This document shows, piece by piece, positions 18,775 through 29,454 of a stretch of 64,000 nt of DNA. Origin of the DNA: Skermanella stibiiresistens SB22. GTDB taxonomy: Bacteria > Pseudomonadota > Alphaproteobacteria > Azospirillales > Azospirillaceae. The notes below the pieces were generated by a model that saw only the letters and a list, made by a program, of their open reading frames with translations, was not told where the DNA came from and ran no database searches. Both the position numbers and the translations under genes were made by a program. The stretch is from assembly GCF_000576635.1 (NCBI RefSeq), contig NZ_AVFL01000015.1:62001-126000 (forward strand), written 5' to 3'. The first letter of the stretch is position 1. Each line of letters opens with the position of its first letter.

Positions 18775-19812
18775 TCAAAGAATGCCGGGAGCGTCCGTCG
18801 ACGGCCGGGCCATCCCGGCCTCCGCCGTCCTGCTCGCCTCGGCCGCCTTGGCCTCGACCATTTGGACGAGCCGTTCCCGATACGCCGCCGCCGCCGCCGA
18901 GACCTCGCGCGAGAACGTCTCGGCCGGGCGCCCGGGACCGAGTGTCGCCATGATCAGAAGCGCCGCCGGCAGCAGTTGGTCGAGACCGGGCGGCACCATG
19001 CCGGATACCGCCTGCGCGTGGGCGACCTCCACCGCGGCGATCAGGGATCTCGCCTGCTCGGCGGCGGACGCGGCGGGCCCTGTGGCGCGCGCGGGTAACC
19101 GGTGGATCAGGTCGTCCAACGCCGGCACCACCCGCGCCAGATGCTCCATCGCGATCCGCTCGGCTGGTTCCGAAGCCAGGCCGGGAAGCGCGAACTCGAT
19201 CAGGAACGCCGCCTGGAACGCCTGCCGAAACAGCTTGTGCTCGTTGATGGCGTCGCTGGCATGTTCGATCAACTCCTGCGGATTGACCTTGCCATAGGCG
19301 TTCGTCGCCTTCAGGCGGAGTGTGTTCGGCACCTCGATCAGCGGGATGGGACCGCCCTCGCGCGGTGACTTGCGCCGATCCGGTCCGATGAAGTCGCTGG
19401 TCGCCACGAAATTTCGCGGGTTCTCGATCAGGGCGGCCACGCGGTCGTGGAGTTGCTTTGGGGCCAGCGGCTTGACCAGCAGCGCGTCCGCGCCGCTGTT
19501 GGTCACGCGGGAGACCAGCGACCGGGTCGGATTGAAGGCGGTCACGATGATGGAGATGAAGGGATTGGCGCCCAGGGCCCCATTCCGGATCGCGTGGACC
19601 AACTTGAATATCGGGCTGGCGGCATCCGTCCCGTCGGCGATCAGCAGATCCGGATTGCCCGTCTCGAACGCCTTGCCGACATCGTCCATGTGTCCGTACA
19701 TCTGGATCTTGTGGATCCGGAGCGCGCCCAAGGCGTCGCGCAGCAATCGGCGGACATTGGCCTCGGGTTCGTACAGGACGCACTCGACCTGACTTAGATC
19801 ATACTCTGGCAT
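18775..19812 (-). CDS. Response regulator receiver protein with uncharacterised C-terminal domain
   Basis: The first 125 residues of this 345-residue protein form a CheY-like receiver: acidic pocket E15/E17 in place of the usual Asp pair, phospho-acceptor D60 in LLIADG, the Thr in SIIVTAFN and the Lys in LLVKPLAPKQL. A SDFIGPDRR motif follows, then a helical Ala-rich C-terminal region of about 190 residues with no DNA-binding or enzymatic motif I recognise. It lies between glgX (73 bases upstream) and treZ in the same orientation, so it is probably co-transcribed with glycogen/trehalose enzymes. A role in controlling that pathway is an inference from position. No partner kinase is adjacent. 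Confidence 0.85.
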   Translation of the reverse strand: MPEYDLSQVECVLYEPEANVRRLLRDALGALRIHKIQMYGHMDDVGKAFETGNPDLLIADGTDAASPIFKLVHAIRNGALGANPFISIIVTAFNPTRSLVSRVTNSGADALLVKPLAPKQLHDRVAALIENPRNFVATSDFIGPDRRKSPREGGPIPLIEVPNTLRLKATNAYGKVNPQELIEHASDAINEHKLFRQAFQAAFLIEFALPGLASEPAERIAMEHLARVVPALDDLIHRLPARATGPAASAAEQARSLIAAVEVAHAQAVSGMVPPGLDQLLPAALLIMATLGPGRPAETFSREVSAAAAAYRERLVQMVEAKAAEASRTAEAGMARPSTDAPGIL

Positions 19813-19884
19813 CGAGGACCGGCGTCGACAATGACGGGTAGCCAGGAACGGCGCCCCGAAAGACGCGATATTGACGCTAATTTC

Positions 19885-22068
<2,184 letters not shown>

Positions 22069-22255
22069 GTGCGGTCACCAATGTCGAGAGGGCCGGCCGT
22101 GCGGGAAAGTTCGACGCTCACGTATCCTGCCGCGATAGGTGGGAAGATCGAAAGAATTGCCTCGGAACAACCCAAGTATGTGAAATCATCCTGCCGTGCA
22201 AGCCCTTACTGCCAAAGGCGCGCCGGTCCGATGACGCGGCGGACGGCTGCTCCCC

Positions 22256-22702
22256 TCAGCCTGGTCCCTGGCTTGGATTGGTGGTGGCGCCGGCGCGTTC
22301 ATAGGCGCTGATCGCCTCCCGCCAGGGTTCTATGTGCAGGCCGGACTTCAAGACCTCCTGCGCCAGCACCTGGGTCACGAAGGGAGCGTTGCCCGGATTG
22401 GCCCATCCAGGCCGGCCTTCCCCCTCCGGCTCGACCGGGGCGACCGGAAGGGGCTGTTCGAACGGCTCGAAGGGTATGGCGACTTCGGCGTGATCCGGCT
22501 TGGAGCCCGCGGCGGTGGACTCTTGGGCGGCCTTGCCGGCGGTGTCCGGATCACGTTCCCCCGCCCGCCTCGCCAACCGCCGCTTCTCGCGCTCGGCGGC
22601 TCCCGTCCGCGCCGGGACGGACCGGACGGCCGACACCGGCACCAGACTGCGGGAGTCGGGTATCGGTGCCAAGGGGGAGCGTGAGACGGGGCCAACAGCC
22701 AT
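22256..22702 (-). CDS. Hypothetical Pro-rich protein (148 aa)
   Basis: I do not recognise this protein. It has a Pro/Ser/Arg-rich low-complexity first half and a more ordered tail (NAPFVTQVLAQEVLKSGLHIEPWREAISAYERA) that reads like a short conserved helix-forming motif. There is no signal peptide or membrane segment. AAGGA lies about ten bases upstream of the ATG at 22702, which supports translation. It is followed by glgX in the same direction after 187 bases and is divergent from the GGDEF-EAL gene. Confidence 0.6.
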   Translation of the reverse strand: MAVGPVSRSPLAPIPDSRSLVPVSAVRSVPARTGAAEREKRRLARRAGERDPDTAGKAAQESTAAGSKPDHAEVAIPFEPFEQPLPVAPVEPEGEGRPGWANPGNAPFVTQVLAQEVLKSGLHIEPWREAISAYERAGATTNPSQGPG

Positions 22703-23083
22703 GCCCGTGCCGATCCTTACGCTGTCTGAACATCCAGCTATTAAACAACAATCTCGGTCGCTAGTTCTTAACGAAATCGGAATAAAGCCGGCGACAGGGG
22801 ATTAAACACCCGAGGGATCGGCCAGACCGGCGCGACGCCGCCGTAATTCCCTATATGGAGTAGGAACTTAAGATAATTTCAATGATCATGTACCAAAATT
22901 TCGCGAGAGTGGCAGGCGTCATGTCGATGGCCACCTCGACGACTTTCTGGCGCATGCCCCGTCGCCGGATCAGCCATCACCGGATCAACCATCACCGGAT
23001 CGCCCATTGCCGGATTTCTCCTTGCCGGATCTCACTTTGCCGGATCTCCCCTTGATCAACGACATGACCCGCAAGGTGGCTCC
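22703..23083. other. 381-bp intergenic region with AT-rich segment and tandem repeat
   Basis: The stretch separates divergent genes. Its left part (22720-22900) is distinctly AT-rich compared with the rest of the window and should hold promoters for both neighbours. From 22965 a six-copy 15-bp repeat runs almost to the start codon at 23084. A frame open from 22872 ends in a TGA overlapping that ATG, but it has no ATG or GTG start before the repeat, so I do not call a gene. Confidence 0.55.
22965..23054 (+). repeat. Six tandem copies of a 15-bp repeat (CCGGATCnnCCnTnn)
   Basis: Six contiguous 15-base units all begin CCGGAT; the first two differ by one base and later units drift. One frame reads as the pentapeptides PDQPS, PDQPS, PDRPL, PDFSL, PDLTL, PDLPL and runs to a TGA overlapping the ATG of the GGDEF-EAL gene. 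The repeat ends 29 bases before that start codon. Confidence 0.9.
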
Positions 23084-24799
23084 ATGAGCGGCCACCCGGA
23101 TGAGGCCGCGCGGCTGCGGGCGGCACTCGCGGCGGCGGGTGACGTCGCTTACGAATGGCGGCTGACGACGGACAGGATCGACTGGTTCGGCGACGTGGAG
23201 GCCCTCCTGGGCCGCGCTGGGCAGGCGACGGTCGAAACCGGGGAGGATCTCAACGCCCGCATCAGCGCCGAGGACTTGCCGATCCGCATGAAGCTGATGA
23301 CCGACGCCACCGAGGGTTCGGCGCGAGGCGGTTTCGACTTTGACTGCGAGTATCGGCTGCGCCGGTCGAACGGCGCGTTCTCGTGGGTCCACGACCGTGG
23401 CCAAGCCGCGCCGGGGCCAGATGGCGGCTTGGTGCTGCGTGGCGTTCTCAGGGTGGTCGACCGCCGCAAGGCGTACGAGGCGGCCGTGGCGCATCAGGCG
23501 AATTTCGACGACCTGACCGGGCTCTTCAACCGCACGCGCCTGCGCGACGCGCTGCGCCAGGGCATTCTCAACAGCCAGCGCTATCGGGGCACCGGCGGCT
23601 ACATCGTGATCGACATCGATGGACTGGGAGCGGTCAACACCGCGTTCGGCTATGACGCGGCGGACGCCGTCATCATCGAGGTCAGCCAACGCCTGGAGCG
23701 GATGATCCGGCCGAGCGACGTGGTCGGCAGGATCGGCGGCGACCGGTTCGGCGTGGTGGTCAACAAATGCGCCGAGGCCAACCTGCCCCGCGTCGCCGAG
23801 AAGATCCTAGCCTTGTTCCGGAACGAGCCGGTCCACACGCCGGCGGGCTTGATCCAGGTTTCGGTTTCGGTCGGCTCGGTCGCGTTTCCGGAATTCGTCA
23901 AGACGGTGTTCGACGCCGAAACCCACGCCGAATCGGCTTTGGCGGAGGCCCGGGACGCGGGCCGCGACCGCGCCGTCCATCATCGCCCGACCGAGGAGCG
24001 CCAGCGCGAGCATCTCGCGCTGGAGGAGATCGGCGCCGATATGCGCCGGACGCTGGACGGCGACGGTTTCATGCTCGCCTACCAGCCCGTCGTCGGCGCC
24101 GCGGACCTGCGCGTGCGCTTTCATGAATGCCTGCTGCGCATGCGCGACCCGATGGGCGCCATCGTATCCGCCGGTCAGTTCATCCCGGCGATCGAGCGGC
24201 TCGACATGGTCCGGCTGATCGACCGGCGGGTGCTGGACATGGCGGTGCGGGAGTTGGAGCCGCATCCCGAACTGCGGCTGGCCATGAACATATCCGGCAT
24301 GACGGCGACCGACCGTTCGTGGCTGCGCAGCTTCGTGGCTCTGCTGCGCGACCGGCCCGCCGTCGCCCGGCGTCTGGTGGTGGAGATCACGGAGACCGCC
24401 GCGATCGAGGACATCGAGGAGACGGCCCGGTTCATCGCCACCATGCGCGACCTGGGCTGCAAGGTGGCGCTCGACGACTTCGGCGCCGGCCATATCTCGT
24501 TCCGGCATCTGAAGTCGCTGGAGGTCGATATCGTCAAGATCGACGGCGGATACGTCAAGAACATCGCGGCACGGCCCGACAACCTGCATTTCGTGCGGAG
24601 CCTGATCGCGGCCGCGCGCGGCTTCGGCGTGGAAACCGTGGCCGAATGCGTCGAGACGGCGGAGGAGGCCGAAATCCTCCGCAATGAGGGCGTCTCGATG
24701 CTTCAGGGATGGTTCTTCGGGTCGCCGACGCTGGACCGCCCCTGGGCCGACGCCAACCGACCAGCCATCAAGCTGGCCTCCGCGGAGAAGCGGGAGTGA
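23084..24799 (+). CDS. PAS-GGDEF-EAL protein, probable c-di-GMP phosphodiesterase with degenerate cyclase domain
   Basis: This 571-residue cytoplasmic signalling protein has an N-terminal PAS-like sensor (about 10-128), a GGDEF domain (about 140-300) and an EAL domain (about 310-560). The cyclase motif reads GGDRF at 218-222, so Glu is replaced by Arg and cyclase activity is unlikely. The EAL motif is ECL (348-350), but the catalytic set E348, N402, E434, D464, D465, K485 and E521 is intact, so c-di-GMP hydrolysis is plausible, perhaps regulated by the GGDEF domain. It starts at ATG 23084, just after a tandem repeat. It is convergent with phaR. No membrane segment is visible. Confidence 0.92.
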   Translation: MSGHPDEAARLRAALAAAGDVAYEWRLTTDRIDWFGDVEALLGRAGQATVETGEDLNARISAEDLPIRMKLMTDATEGSARGGFDFDCEYRLRRSNGAFSWVHDRGQAAPGPDGGLVLRGVLRVVDRRKAYEAAVAHQANFDDLTGLFNRTRLRDALRQGILNSQRYRGTGGYIVIDIDGLGAVNTAFGYDAADAVIIEVSQRLERMIRPSDVVGRIGGDRFGVVVNKCAEANLPRVAEKILALFRNEPVHTPAGLIQVSVSVGSVAFPEFVKTVFDAETHAESALAEARDAGRDRAVHHRPTEERQREHLALEEIGADMRRTLDGDGFMLAYQPVVGAADLRVRFHECLLRMRDPMGAIVSAGQFIPAIERLDMVRLIDRRVLDMAVRELEPHPELRLAMNISGMTATDRSWLRSFVALLRDRPAVARRLVVEITETAAIEDIEETARFIATMRDLGCKVALDDFGAGHISFRHLKSLEVDIVKIDGGYVKNIAARPDNLHFVRSLIAAARGFGVETVAECVETAEEAEILRNEGVSMLQGWFFGSPTLDRPWADANRPAIKLASAEKRE

Positions 24800-24817
24800 G
24801 ACCAGACCAACCGAGTC

Positions 24818-24835
24818 GGCTGGCCCAAGCCAGCC
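24818..24835. terminator. Hairpin between convergent GGDEF-EAL gene and phaR
   Basis: GGCTGGC (24818-24824) pairs with GCCAGCC (24829-24835) around a CCAA loop in the 42-base gap between two convergent genes. There is no T-run on either side. Position suggests a shared transcription end. Confidence 0.45.
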
Positions 24836-24841
24836 TCCAGG

Positions 24842-25462
24842 TCACTCGCCCTTCGCCTTGGTGATCGTCACCAACTGCTTCTGCAACTCCTCGAGCTGCT
24901 TCTGCAGGTCGCTCAGCGTCTTCTCGCTTTCGACACGGGCGCGCTGGGCAGCTTGGTCGAACTGCTCGGTGGCGGCCTTGCCCTGTTCGGTCTGCGGTCC
25001 GAACGGGGTGAACATCCGCATCGCCCGTTCGAACATCGCCAGGTTCTGCTTGCCCACTTCCTCGAACGTCGTGCCGAACGGAAAGATTCCGCCGATCGTG
25101 TTCGAGAAGTAATCGCGCATCTGCTCCTGGTTCCGCGAGAACGACTGCATGCTGTATTCCAGATAGCGTGGAACCACCCATTGCATGTTGTCGCCGTAGA
25201 AGCCGATCAACTGGCGGAGGAAGCTGATGGGAAGCAGGTTCTGCCCCTTGCTTTCCTCTTCCACGATGATCTGCGTCAGCACCGACCGGGTGATGTCCTC
25301 GCCCGTCTTGGCGTCATACACGACGAAGTCCATCCCGTCCTTGACCATCTGGCACAGATGGTCCAACGTGACGTAACTGCTCGTCGCCGTATTATACAGC
25401 CTACGGTTGGCATACTTCTTGATCGTGATCAGGGCGGATTTAGCTTCTTCTTTTTCGGCCAT
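24842..25462 (-). CDS. phaR: Polyhydroxyalkanoate synthesis regulator PhaR
   Basis: PhaR (206 residues) is a repressor that binds DNA and PHB granules and controls phasin and PHB genes. The N-terminal PHB/PHA accumulation-regulator DNA-binding domain is clear (ITIKKYANRRLYNTATSSYV, then a middle domain with VYDAKTGEDITRSVLTQIIVEEE). The C-terminal tail is a Gln/Glu-rich coiled coil. The ATG at 25462 gives the standard family N-terminus; a GTG at 25477 is possible. It is divergent from the PhaE-like/PhaC-like pair and near phaA-phaB, as in many alphaproteobacteria. Confidence 0.96.
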   Translation of the reverse strand: MAEKEEAKSALITIKKYANRRLYNTATSSYVTLDHLCQMVKDGMDFVVYDAKTGEDITRSVLTQIIVEEESKGQNLLPISFLRQLIGFYGDNMQWVVPRYLEYSMQSFSRNQEQMRDYFSNTIGGIFPFGTTFEEVGKQNLAMFERAMRMFTPFGPQTEQGKAATEQFDQAAQRARVESEKTLSDLQKQLEELQKQLVTITKAKGE

Positions 25463-25644
25463 TTCGTATGCTTTCACGCGGTGGCATTGCGCTCAAATCC
25501 CTCAAGACATTAGGAGTACGCGATAAAACCGTCGTTAGGCAAGCTTTCTACCGCGCCGCCCACCGCAATTGGGACGGACCCCAACATACCTCGCGATGGC
25601 GCGGCGCTGTTCAAACGCGGTAGTTCGCGATTATAGTCGCCGCC

Positions 25645-26100
25645 ATGGCCACTTCACCCGATCAAGAACCGCCCTCACTCGAAAGTCTCGCACGCCGCTA
25701 CCTGGATCTTTGGCAGGATCAATGGTCGGCGCTGGCGGTCGATCCCGAGGTCGCGGAACACTTCTCGCGCTTGTTCCAGATCCTGGGACAAGGGGCCGCG
25801 GCCATGACGCCCTTCTCCGCGTTCAACAGCCATGGCGGCACGCGCGGCACTGGTCAACATCAGCGATTTCATGATCCATTCGCCCCTTTCACGTCCGCCC
25901 CCTCCACATCCGGCGGACCCGCGCAGGACTCCCCGCCAGGGGCCCCGTCCGCTGGCGCTCCACATGGCGGCGACACTGACCACCCTGCTGAGCTCGCCCG
26001 CCGGATTGCCGTTCTTGAGGAACGGATCGATAGCCTGGAAGGGGGATCTGCGGGACCGCGCCGAGGACCTGCGGGCGGAACTCGACGGCGTCGATCCTGA
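25645..26100 (+). CDS. Small PhaE-like/PHA-synthase-associated protein
   Basis: The 151-residue protein opens with a helical segment (SLESLARRYLDLWQDQWSAL) reminiscent of the N-terminus of class III PHA synthase subunit PhaE, then a Gly/Pro/Ser linker and a short terminal coil (ELARRIAVLEERIDSLE) followed by an Arg-rich tail. The likeness to PhaE is weak and rests on composition, coil and position before a PhaC-like gene; the protein is under half the usual PhaE length. The last 230 bases overlap the PhaC-like gene in another frame, where third-position GC is lower in this frame. No clear ribosome binding site is seen. The C-terminal end is therefore less certain than the start. Confidence 0.55.
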   Translation: MATSPDQEPPSLESLARRYLDLWQDQWSALAVDPEVAEHFSRLFQILGQGAAAMTPFSAFNSHGGTRGTGQHQRFHDPFAPFTSAPSTSGGPAQDSPPGAPSAGAPHGGDTDHPAELARRIAVLEERIDSLEGGSAGPRRGPAGGTRRRRS

Positions 26101-27142
26101 CGCCTTCGCGCGGGCCGTCGATCGCGAGATGCGGTGGCGCTGCGACGCGATACTGACCGGCGTCGAGCGTTACCGCCACCATCCCTACCGCCGCGACATG
26201 CCCGAGCCACCGACCGTCTGGCGCGAGGGCTCGGCGCGGCTGCTGGATTATGGGGCCGAAACGTCCGGAGGAGCCGGAGCGCCGGTTCTGTTCGTGCCGT
26301 CGATGATCAACCGGCATTACATCCTCGACCTGTCCGAGGATTGTTCCCTCACGCGGTGGATGTCCGGCCAGGGACTCCGCCCGCTGCTGCTCGATTGGGG
26401 CCGGCCCGGACCACTGGAGCGTGGCTTCACAATGACGGATTTCGTGGCGGGCAGGCTGGAGCGGGCGCTGGACGCGGTGCTCGACCTGACTGGCGCGCGC
26501 CCCGCCGTGGTCGGCTACTGCATGGGCGGCCTGCTCGCCACCGGCCTGACGCTGCGACGGCCGCGCGACATCGCCGGTCTGGCCCTGCTGGCGACACCTT
26601 GGGATTTCCACGCCGACAACGCCGCCATGGCGAAGCGGACGGCGGCGGCGCTGGGACCGTTCGAGCCGGTGCTGGACGCCTGGGGCGAGTTGCCGGTCGA
26701 CGCGATCCAGGCGCTGTTCGCCATGCAGGACCCGCTTCAGGTCGCCCGCAAGTTCACCCGTTTCTCCCGCCTGGCCCCGGACGGCGCCGCCGCCCGCGAT
26801 TTCGTGGCGCTGGAGGACTGGCTGAACGACGGCGTCGCCCTGCCCGCCTGCGTCGCGCGCGACTGTCTGACCGGCTGGTACGGCCGCAACGACACGGCGC
26901 GGCGCGCCTGGGTCATCGCTGGCGAGGCCGTCGAGCCTCGCCGGCTGCGTCCCCCGGTCATGGTGATGATCCCCGGCAAGGACAGGATCGTGCCGCCGCT
27001 GTCCGCCCGCGCGCTGGGCGACGCGATCCCCGGCGCCACCATCCGGGACCCGCACCTGGGCCATGTCGGGATGATCGTCAGCGCCATGGCGAGATCGTTG
27101 GTTTGGGAACCCCTCGCCCAGTGGCTTCGCAACCTGAGGTGA
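25871..27142 (+). CDS. PhaC-like alpha/beta hydrolase (polyhydroxyalkanoate synthase family)
   Basis: The product belongs to the PHA synthase family that polymerises 3-hydroxyacyl-CoA. The lipase-like box GYCMGG carries catalytic Cys (C217 from this start), the Asp is in IPGKDRIVPP and the His in HLGHVGM. Its length (about 420 residues or less) and lack of the long class I N-terminal domain resemble class III PhaC. The start is uncertain: 25871 keeps the GPRPLALH segment that I recall as conserved in this subgroup, while 25964 would cut it. Neither has a good ribosome binding site, and both overlap the upstream gene, which suggests coupled translation. It precedes phaA by 179 bases. Confidence 0.82.
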   Translation: MIHSPLSRPPPPHPADPRRTPRQGPRPLALHMAATLTTLLSSPAGLPFLRNGSIAWKGDLRDRAEDLRAELDGVDPDAFARAVDREMRWRCDAILTGVERYRHHPYRRDMPEPPTVWREGSARLLDYGAETSGGAGAPVLFVPSMINRHYILDLSEDCSLTRWMSGQGLRPLLLDWGRPGPLERGFTMTDFVAGRLERALDAVLDLTGARPAVVGYCMGGLLATGLTLRRPRDIAGLALLATPWDFHADNAAMAKRTAAALGPFEPVLDAWGELPVDAIQALFAMQDPLQVARKFTRFSRLAPDGAAARDFVALEDWLNDGVALPACVARDCLTGWYGRNDTARRAWVIAGEAVEPRRLRPPVMVMIPGKDRIVPPLSARALGDAIPGATIRDPHLGHVGMIVSAMARSLVWEPLAQWLRNLR

Positions 27143-27321
27143 ACACATCAATCGTTAGGATACTAGGTTTCTCTATTGCGGAGCGCGACTTAGTGGCGCG
27201 GGGCCAAGTGGCGGAGGGACATGTACCCGCGAAGTCTTGCGCCGAAAAATTGCCGGGGCTAGTTTAGGCCGTGCTAAGGCAGGCCCATAAGAAAATAGCC
27301 ATCAGCTAAGGAGCGTTCCCC

Positions 27322-28497
27322 ATGACCGAAGTCGTTATTGCCGGTGCCGCGCGCACGCCGATCGGCGCGTTCAACGGCTCGCTGAGCTCGCTACCCGCGC
27401 ACACGCTCGGTGAACTGGCGATCCGTGAGGCGTTGAAGCGCGCCGGGGTGGACGCGGGCGAAGTGTCCGAGGTCGTGCTGGGTCAGGTGCTGACGGCGGG
27501 CACCGGGCAGAACCCCGCCCGTCAGGCGGCCATCGCCGCCGGCATCCCGGTCGAGAGGACCGCCTACGCCATCAACCAGCTCTGCGGTTCCGGCCTGCGC
27601 ACGGTGGCGCTCGGCTATCAGGCGATCAAGCTCGGCGACTCCGACATCGTGGTCGCGGGCGGGCAGGAGAGCATGAGCTTGGCGCCCCACTGCATGCATC
27701 TGCGCAACGGCACCAAGATGGGTGACACGCAGATGATCGACACGATGCTGAAGGACGGCCTGATGGACGCCTTCAACGGCTACCACATGGGCACCACCGC
27801 CGAGAACGTCGCCCAGAAGTGGCAGATCACCCGCGAGCAGCAGGACGAGTTCGCGACGGCGTCGCAGAACAAGGCCGAGGCCGCGATGAAGGCCGGCAAG
27901 TTCAAGGACGAGATCGTCCCGGTGACCATCAAGACCCGCAAGGGCGAGACGGTCGTCGACACCGACGAGTTCCCCAAGGCCGGCGTCACGGTCGAGGCGC
28001 TGGCCAAGCTCCGTCCCGCCTTCTCCAAGGAAGGCTCGGTCACGGCCGGCAACGCCTCGGGCATCAACGACGGCGCCGCCGCCCTGATCCTGATGGGCGC
28101 CGACGCCGCCTCCAAGCGGGGCATCAAGCCCTTGGCCCGGATCGTTTCGTGGGCGACCGCCGGCGTCGATCCCTCGATCATGGGCTCCGGCCCGATCCCC
28201 GCCAGCCGGCTGGCCCTCCAGCGCGCCGGCTGGACCGTCGACGACCTGGACCTGATCGAGGCGAACGAGGCCTTCGCCGCCCAGGCCTGCGCCGTCAACA
28301 AGGACCTTGGCTGGGACAAGTCCAAGGTCAACGTCAATGGCGGCGCCATCGCGCTCGGCCATCCGATCGGCGCCTCGGGCGCCCGCGTCCTGATCACCCT
28401 GCTCCACGAGATGCAGCGCCGCGACGCCAAGAAGGGCCTCGCCACCCTGTGCATCGGCGGCGGCATGGGCATCGCCCTGACGGTAGCCCGCGACTAA
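27322..28497 (+). CDS. phaA: Acetyl-CoA C-acetyltransferase PhaA (beta-ketothiolase)
   Basis: PhaA (391 residues) condenses two acetyl-CoA to acetoacetyl-CoA, the first step of PHB synthesis. The thiolase triad is present: nucleophile C88 in [12 protein letters not shown]347 in [13 protein letters not shown], and C377 in LCIGGGMG. The length and the N-terminus ([19 protein letters not shown]) are those of biosynthetic thiolases. AAGGAG lies about ten bases upstream of ATG 27322. phaB follows after 137 bases in the same direction. Confidence 0.97.
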   Translation: MTEVVIAGAARTPIGAFNGSLSSLPAHTLGELAIREALKRAGVDAGEVSEVVLGQVLTAGTGQNPARQAAIAAGIPVERTAYAINQLCGSGLRTVALGYQAIKLGDSDIVVAGGQESMSLAPHCMHLRNGTKMGDTQMIDTMLKDGLMDAFNGYHMGTTAENVAQKWQITREQQDEFATASQNKAEAAMKAGKFKDEIVPVTIKTRKGETVVDTDEFPKAGVTVEALAKLRPAFSKEGSVTAGNASGINDGAAALILMGADAASKRGIKPLARIVSWATAGVDPSIMGSGPIPASRLALQRAGWTVDDLDLIEANEAFAAQACAVNKDLGWDKSKVNVNGGAIALGHPIGASGARVLITLLHEMQRRDAKKGLATLCIGGGMGIALTVARD

Positions 28498-28634
28498 TAG
28501 GCAATGTTCCCGTTGACGCGAATCAATGCGTCGATCGTGAGCGACCGTTAAGATCGCTGGTCCGGAGTCGCCCTCTTCAAGCGCCTCCGGATCGGCCCAT
28601 ACCATCAAATCATCGCTTTCTGGGGGAGGAATCA

Positions 28635-29357
28635 ATGGGTAGAGTCGCAGTGGTGACCGGCGGAACGCGCGGTATCGGCGAAGCCATCTCGCTCGCTCTC
28701 AAGGACGCCGGGTACACGGTTGCCGCCGTCTACGCCGGCAACGACGAGCGCGCGCGCGAGTTCTCCGAACGGACCGGCATCGCCGCCTTCAAGTGGGACG
28801 TCGGCAGCTTCGACGCCTGCAAGGAAGGCCTCGCCAAGGTCGCGGCCGAGTTGGGCCCGGTGGAGATCGTCGTCAACAACGCGGGCATCACGCGGGACGG
28901 CGTGATGCACCGCATGACCTACGAGCAGTGGAACGACGTCATCCAGACCAACCTGACCTCCTGCTTCAACATGTGCCGCAACGTCATCGACGGCATGCGC
29001 GAGCGTGGTTTCGGCCGCATCGTCAACATCGGCTCGATCAACGGTCAGGCCGGCCAGTACGGCCAGGTCAACTACGCGGCGGCCAAGTCGGGCATCCACG
29101 GCTTCACCAAGGCGCTGGCCCAGGAGGGTGCGGCCAAGGGGATCACCGTCAACGCCATCGCCCCCGGCTACATCGACACCGACATGGTCCGCGCCGTACC
29201 GGCCAACGTGCTGGAGAAGATCGTCGCCAAGGTGCCGGTTGGCCGTCTCGGCAAGGCTTCGGAGATCGCGCGCGGCGTGCTGTTCCTGGTGGCCGACGAG
29301 GGCGGCTTCATCACCGGCTCGACCCTGTCGATCAACGGCGGCCAGCACATGTATTGA
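28635..29357 (+). CDS. phaB: Acetoacetyl-CoA reductase PhaB
   Basis: PhaB (240 residues) reduces acetoacetyl-CoA with NADPH to (R)-3-hydroxybutyryl-CoA. It is a classical SDR: cofactor motif TGGTRGIG near the N-terminus, NNAG at 81-84, and the catalytic set S134, Y147, K151 (YAAAK). The tail LSINGGQHMY is typical of PhaB. A strong GGGGGAGGA sits just before the ATG at 28635, which fixes the start. A true intrinsic terminator follows the gene. Confidence 0.97.
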   Translation: MGRVAVVTGGTRGIGEAISLALKDAGYTVAAVYAGNDERAREFSERTGIAAFKWDVGSFDACKEGLAKVAAELGPVEIVVNNAGITRDGVMHRMTYEQWNDVIQTNLTSCFNMCRNVIDGMRERGFGRIVNIGSINGQAGQYGQVNYAAAKSGIHGFTKALAQEGAAKGITVNAIAPGYIDTDMVRAVPANVLEKIVAKVPVGRLGKASEIARGVLFLVADEGGFITGSTLSINGGQHMY

Positions 29358-29385
29358 TCCTCCGCCTCACCAGCGGTGTTAAGTT

Positions 29386-29425
29386 GAGCGGGGCGTCCCA
29401 CACCGGGGCGCCCCGCTCTCTTTTT
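29386..29425 (+). terminator. Intrinsic terminator after phaB
   Basis: GAGCGGGGCG (29386-29395) pairs with CGCCCCGCTC (29409-29418), giving a 10-bp GC-rich stem, and is followed by TCTTTTT. This is the clearest rho-independent terminator in the window and ends the phaAB transcript. Confidence 0.85.
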
Positions 29426-29454
29426 GGTCCGTCACCCGACACCGAGGAACCCCC

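Noticed and set aside
17073-18953. Open frame of 626 codons opposite treZ and the response regulator
   Set aside because: It spans two real genes on the other strand and has no recognisable motif.
22965-23054. Possible CRISPR-like array
   Set aside because: The unit is only 15 bases and contiguous, with no spacers and no cas genes.
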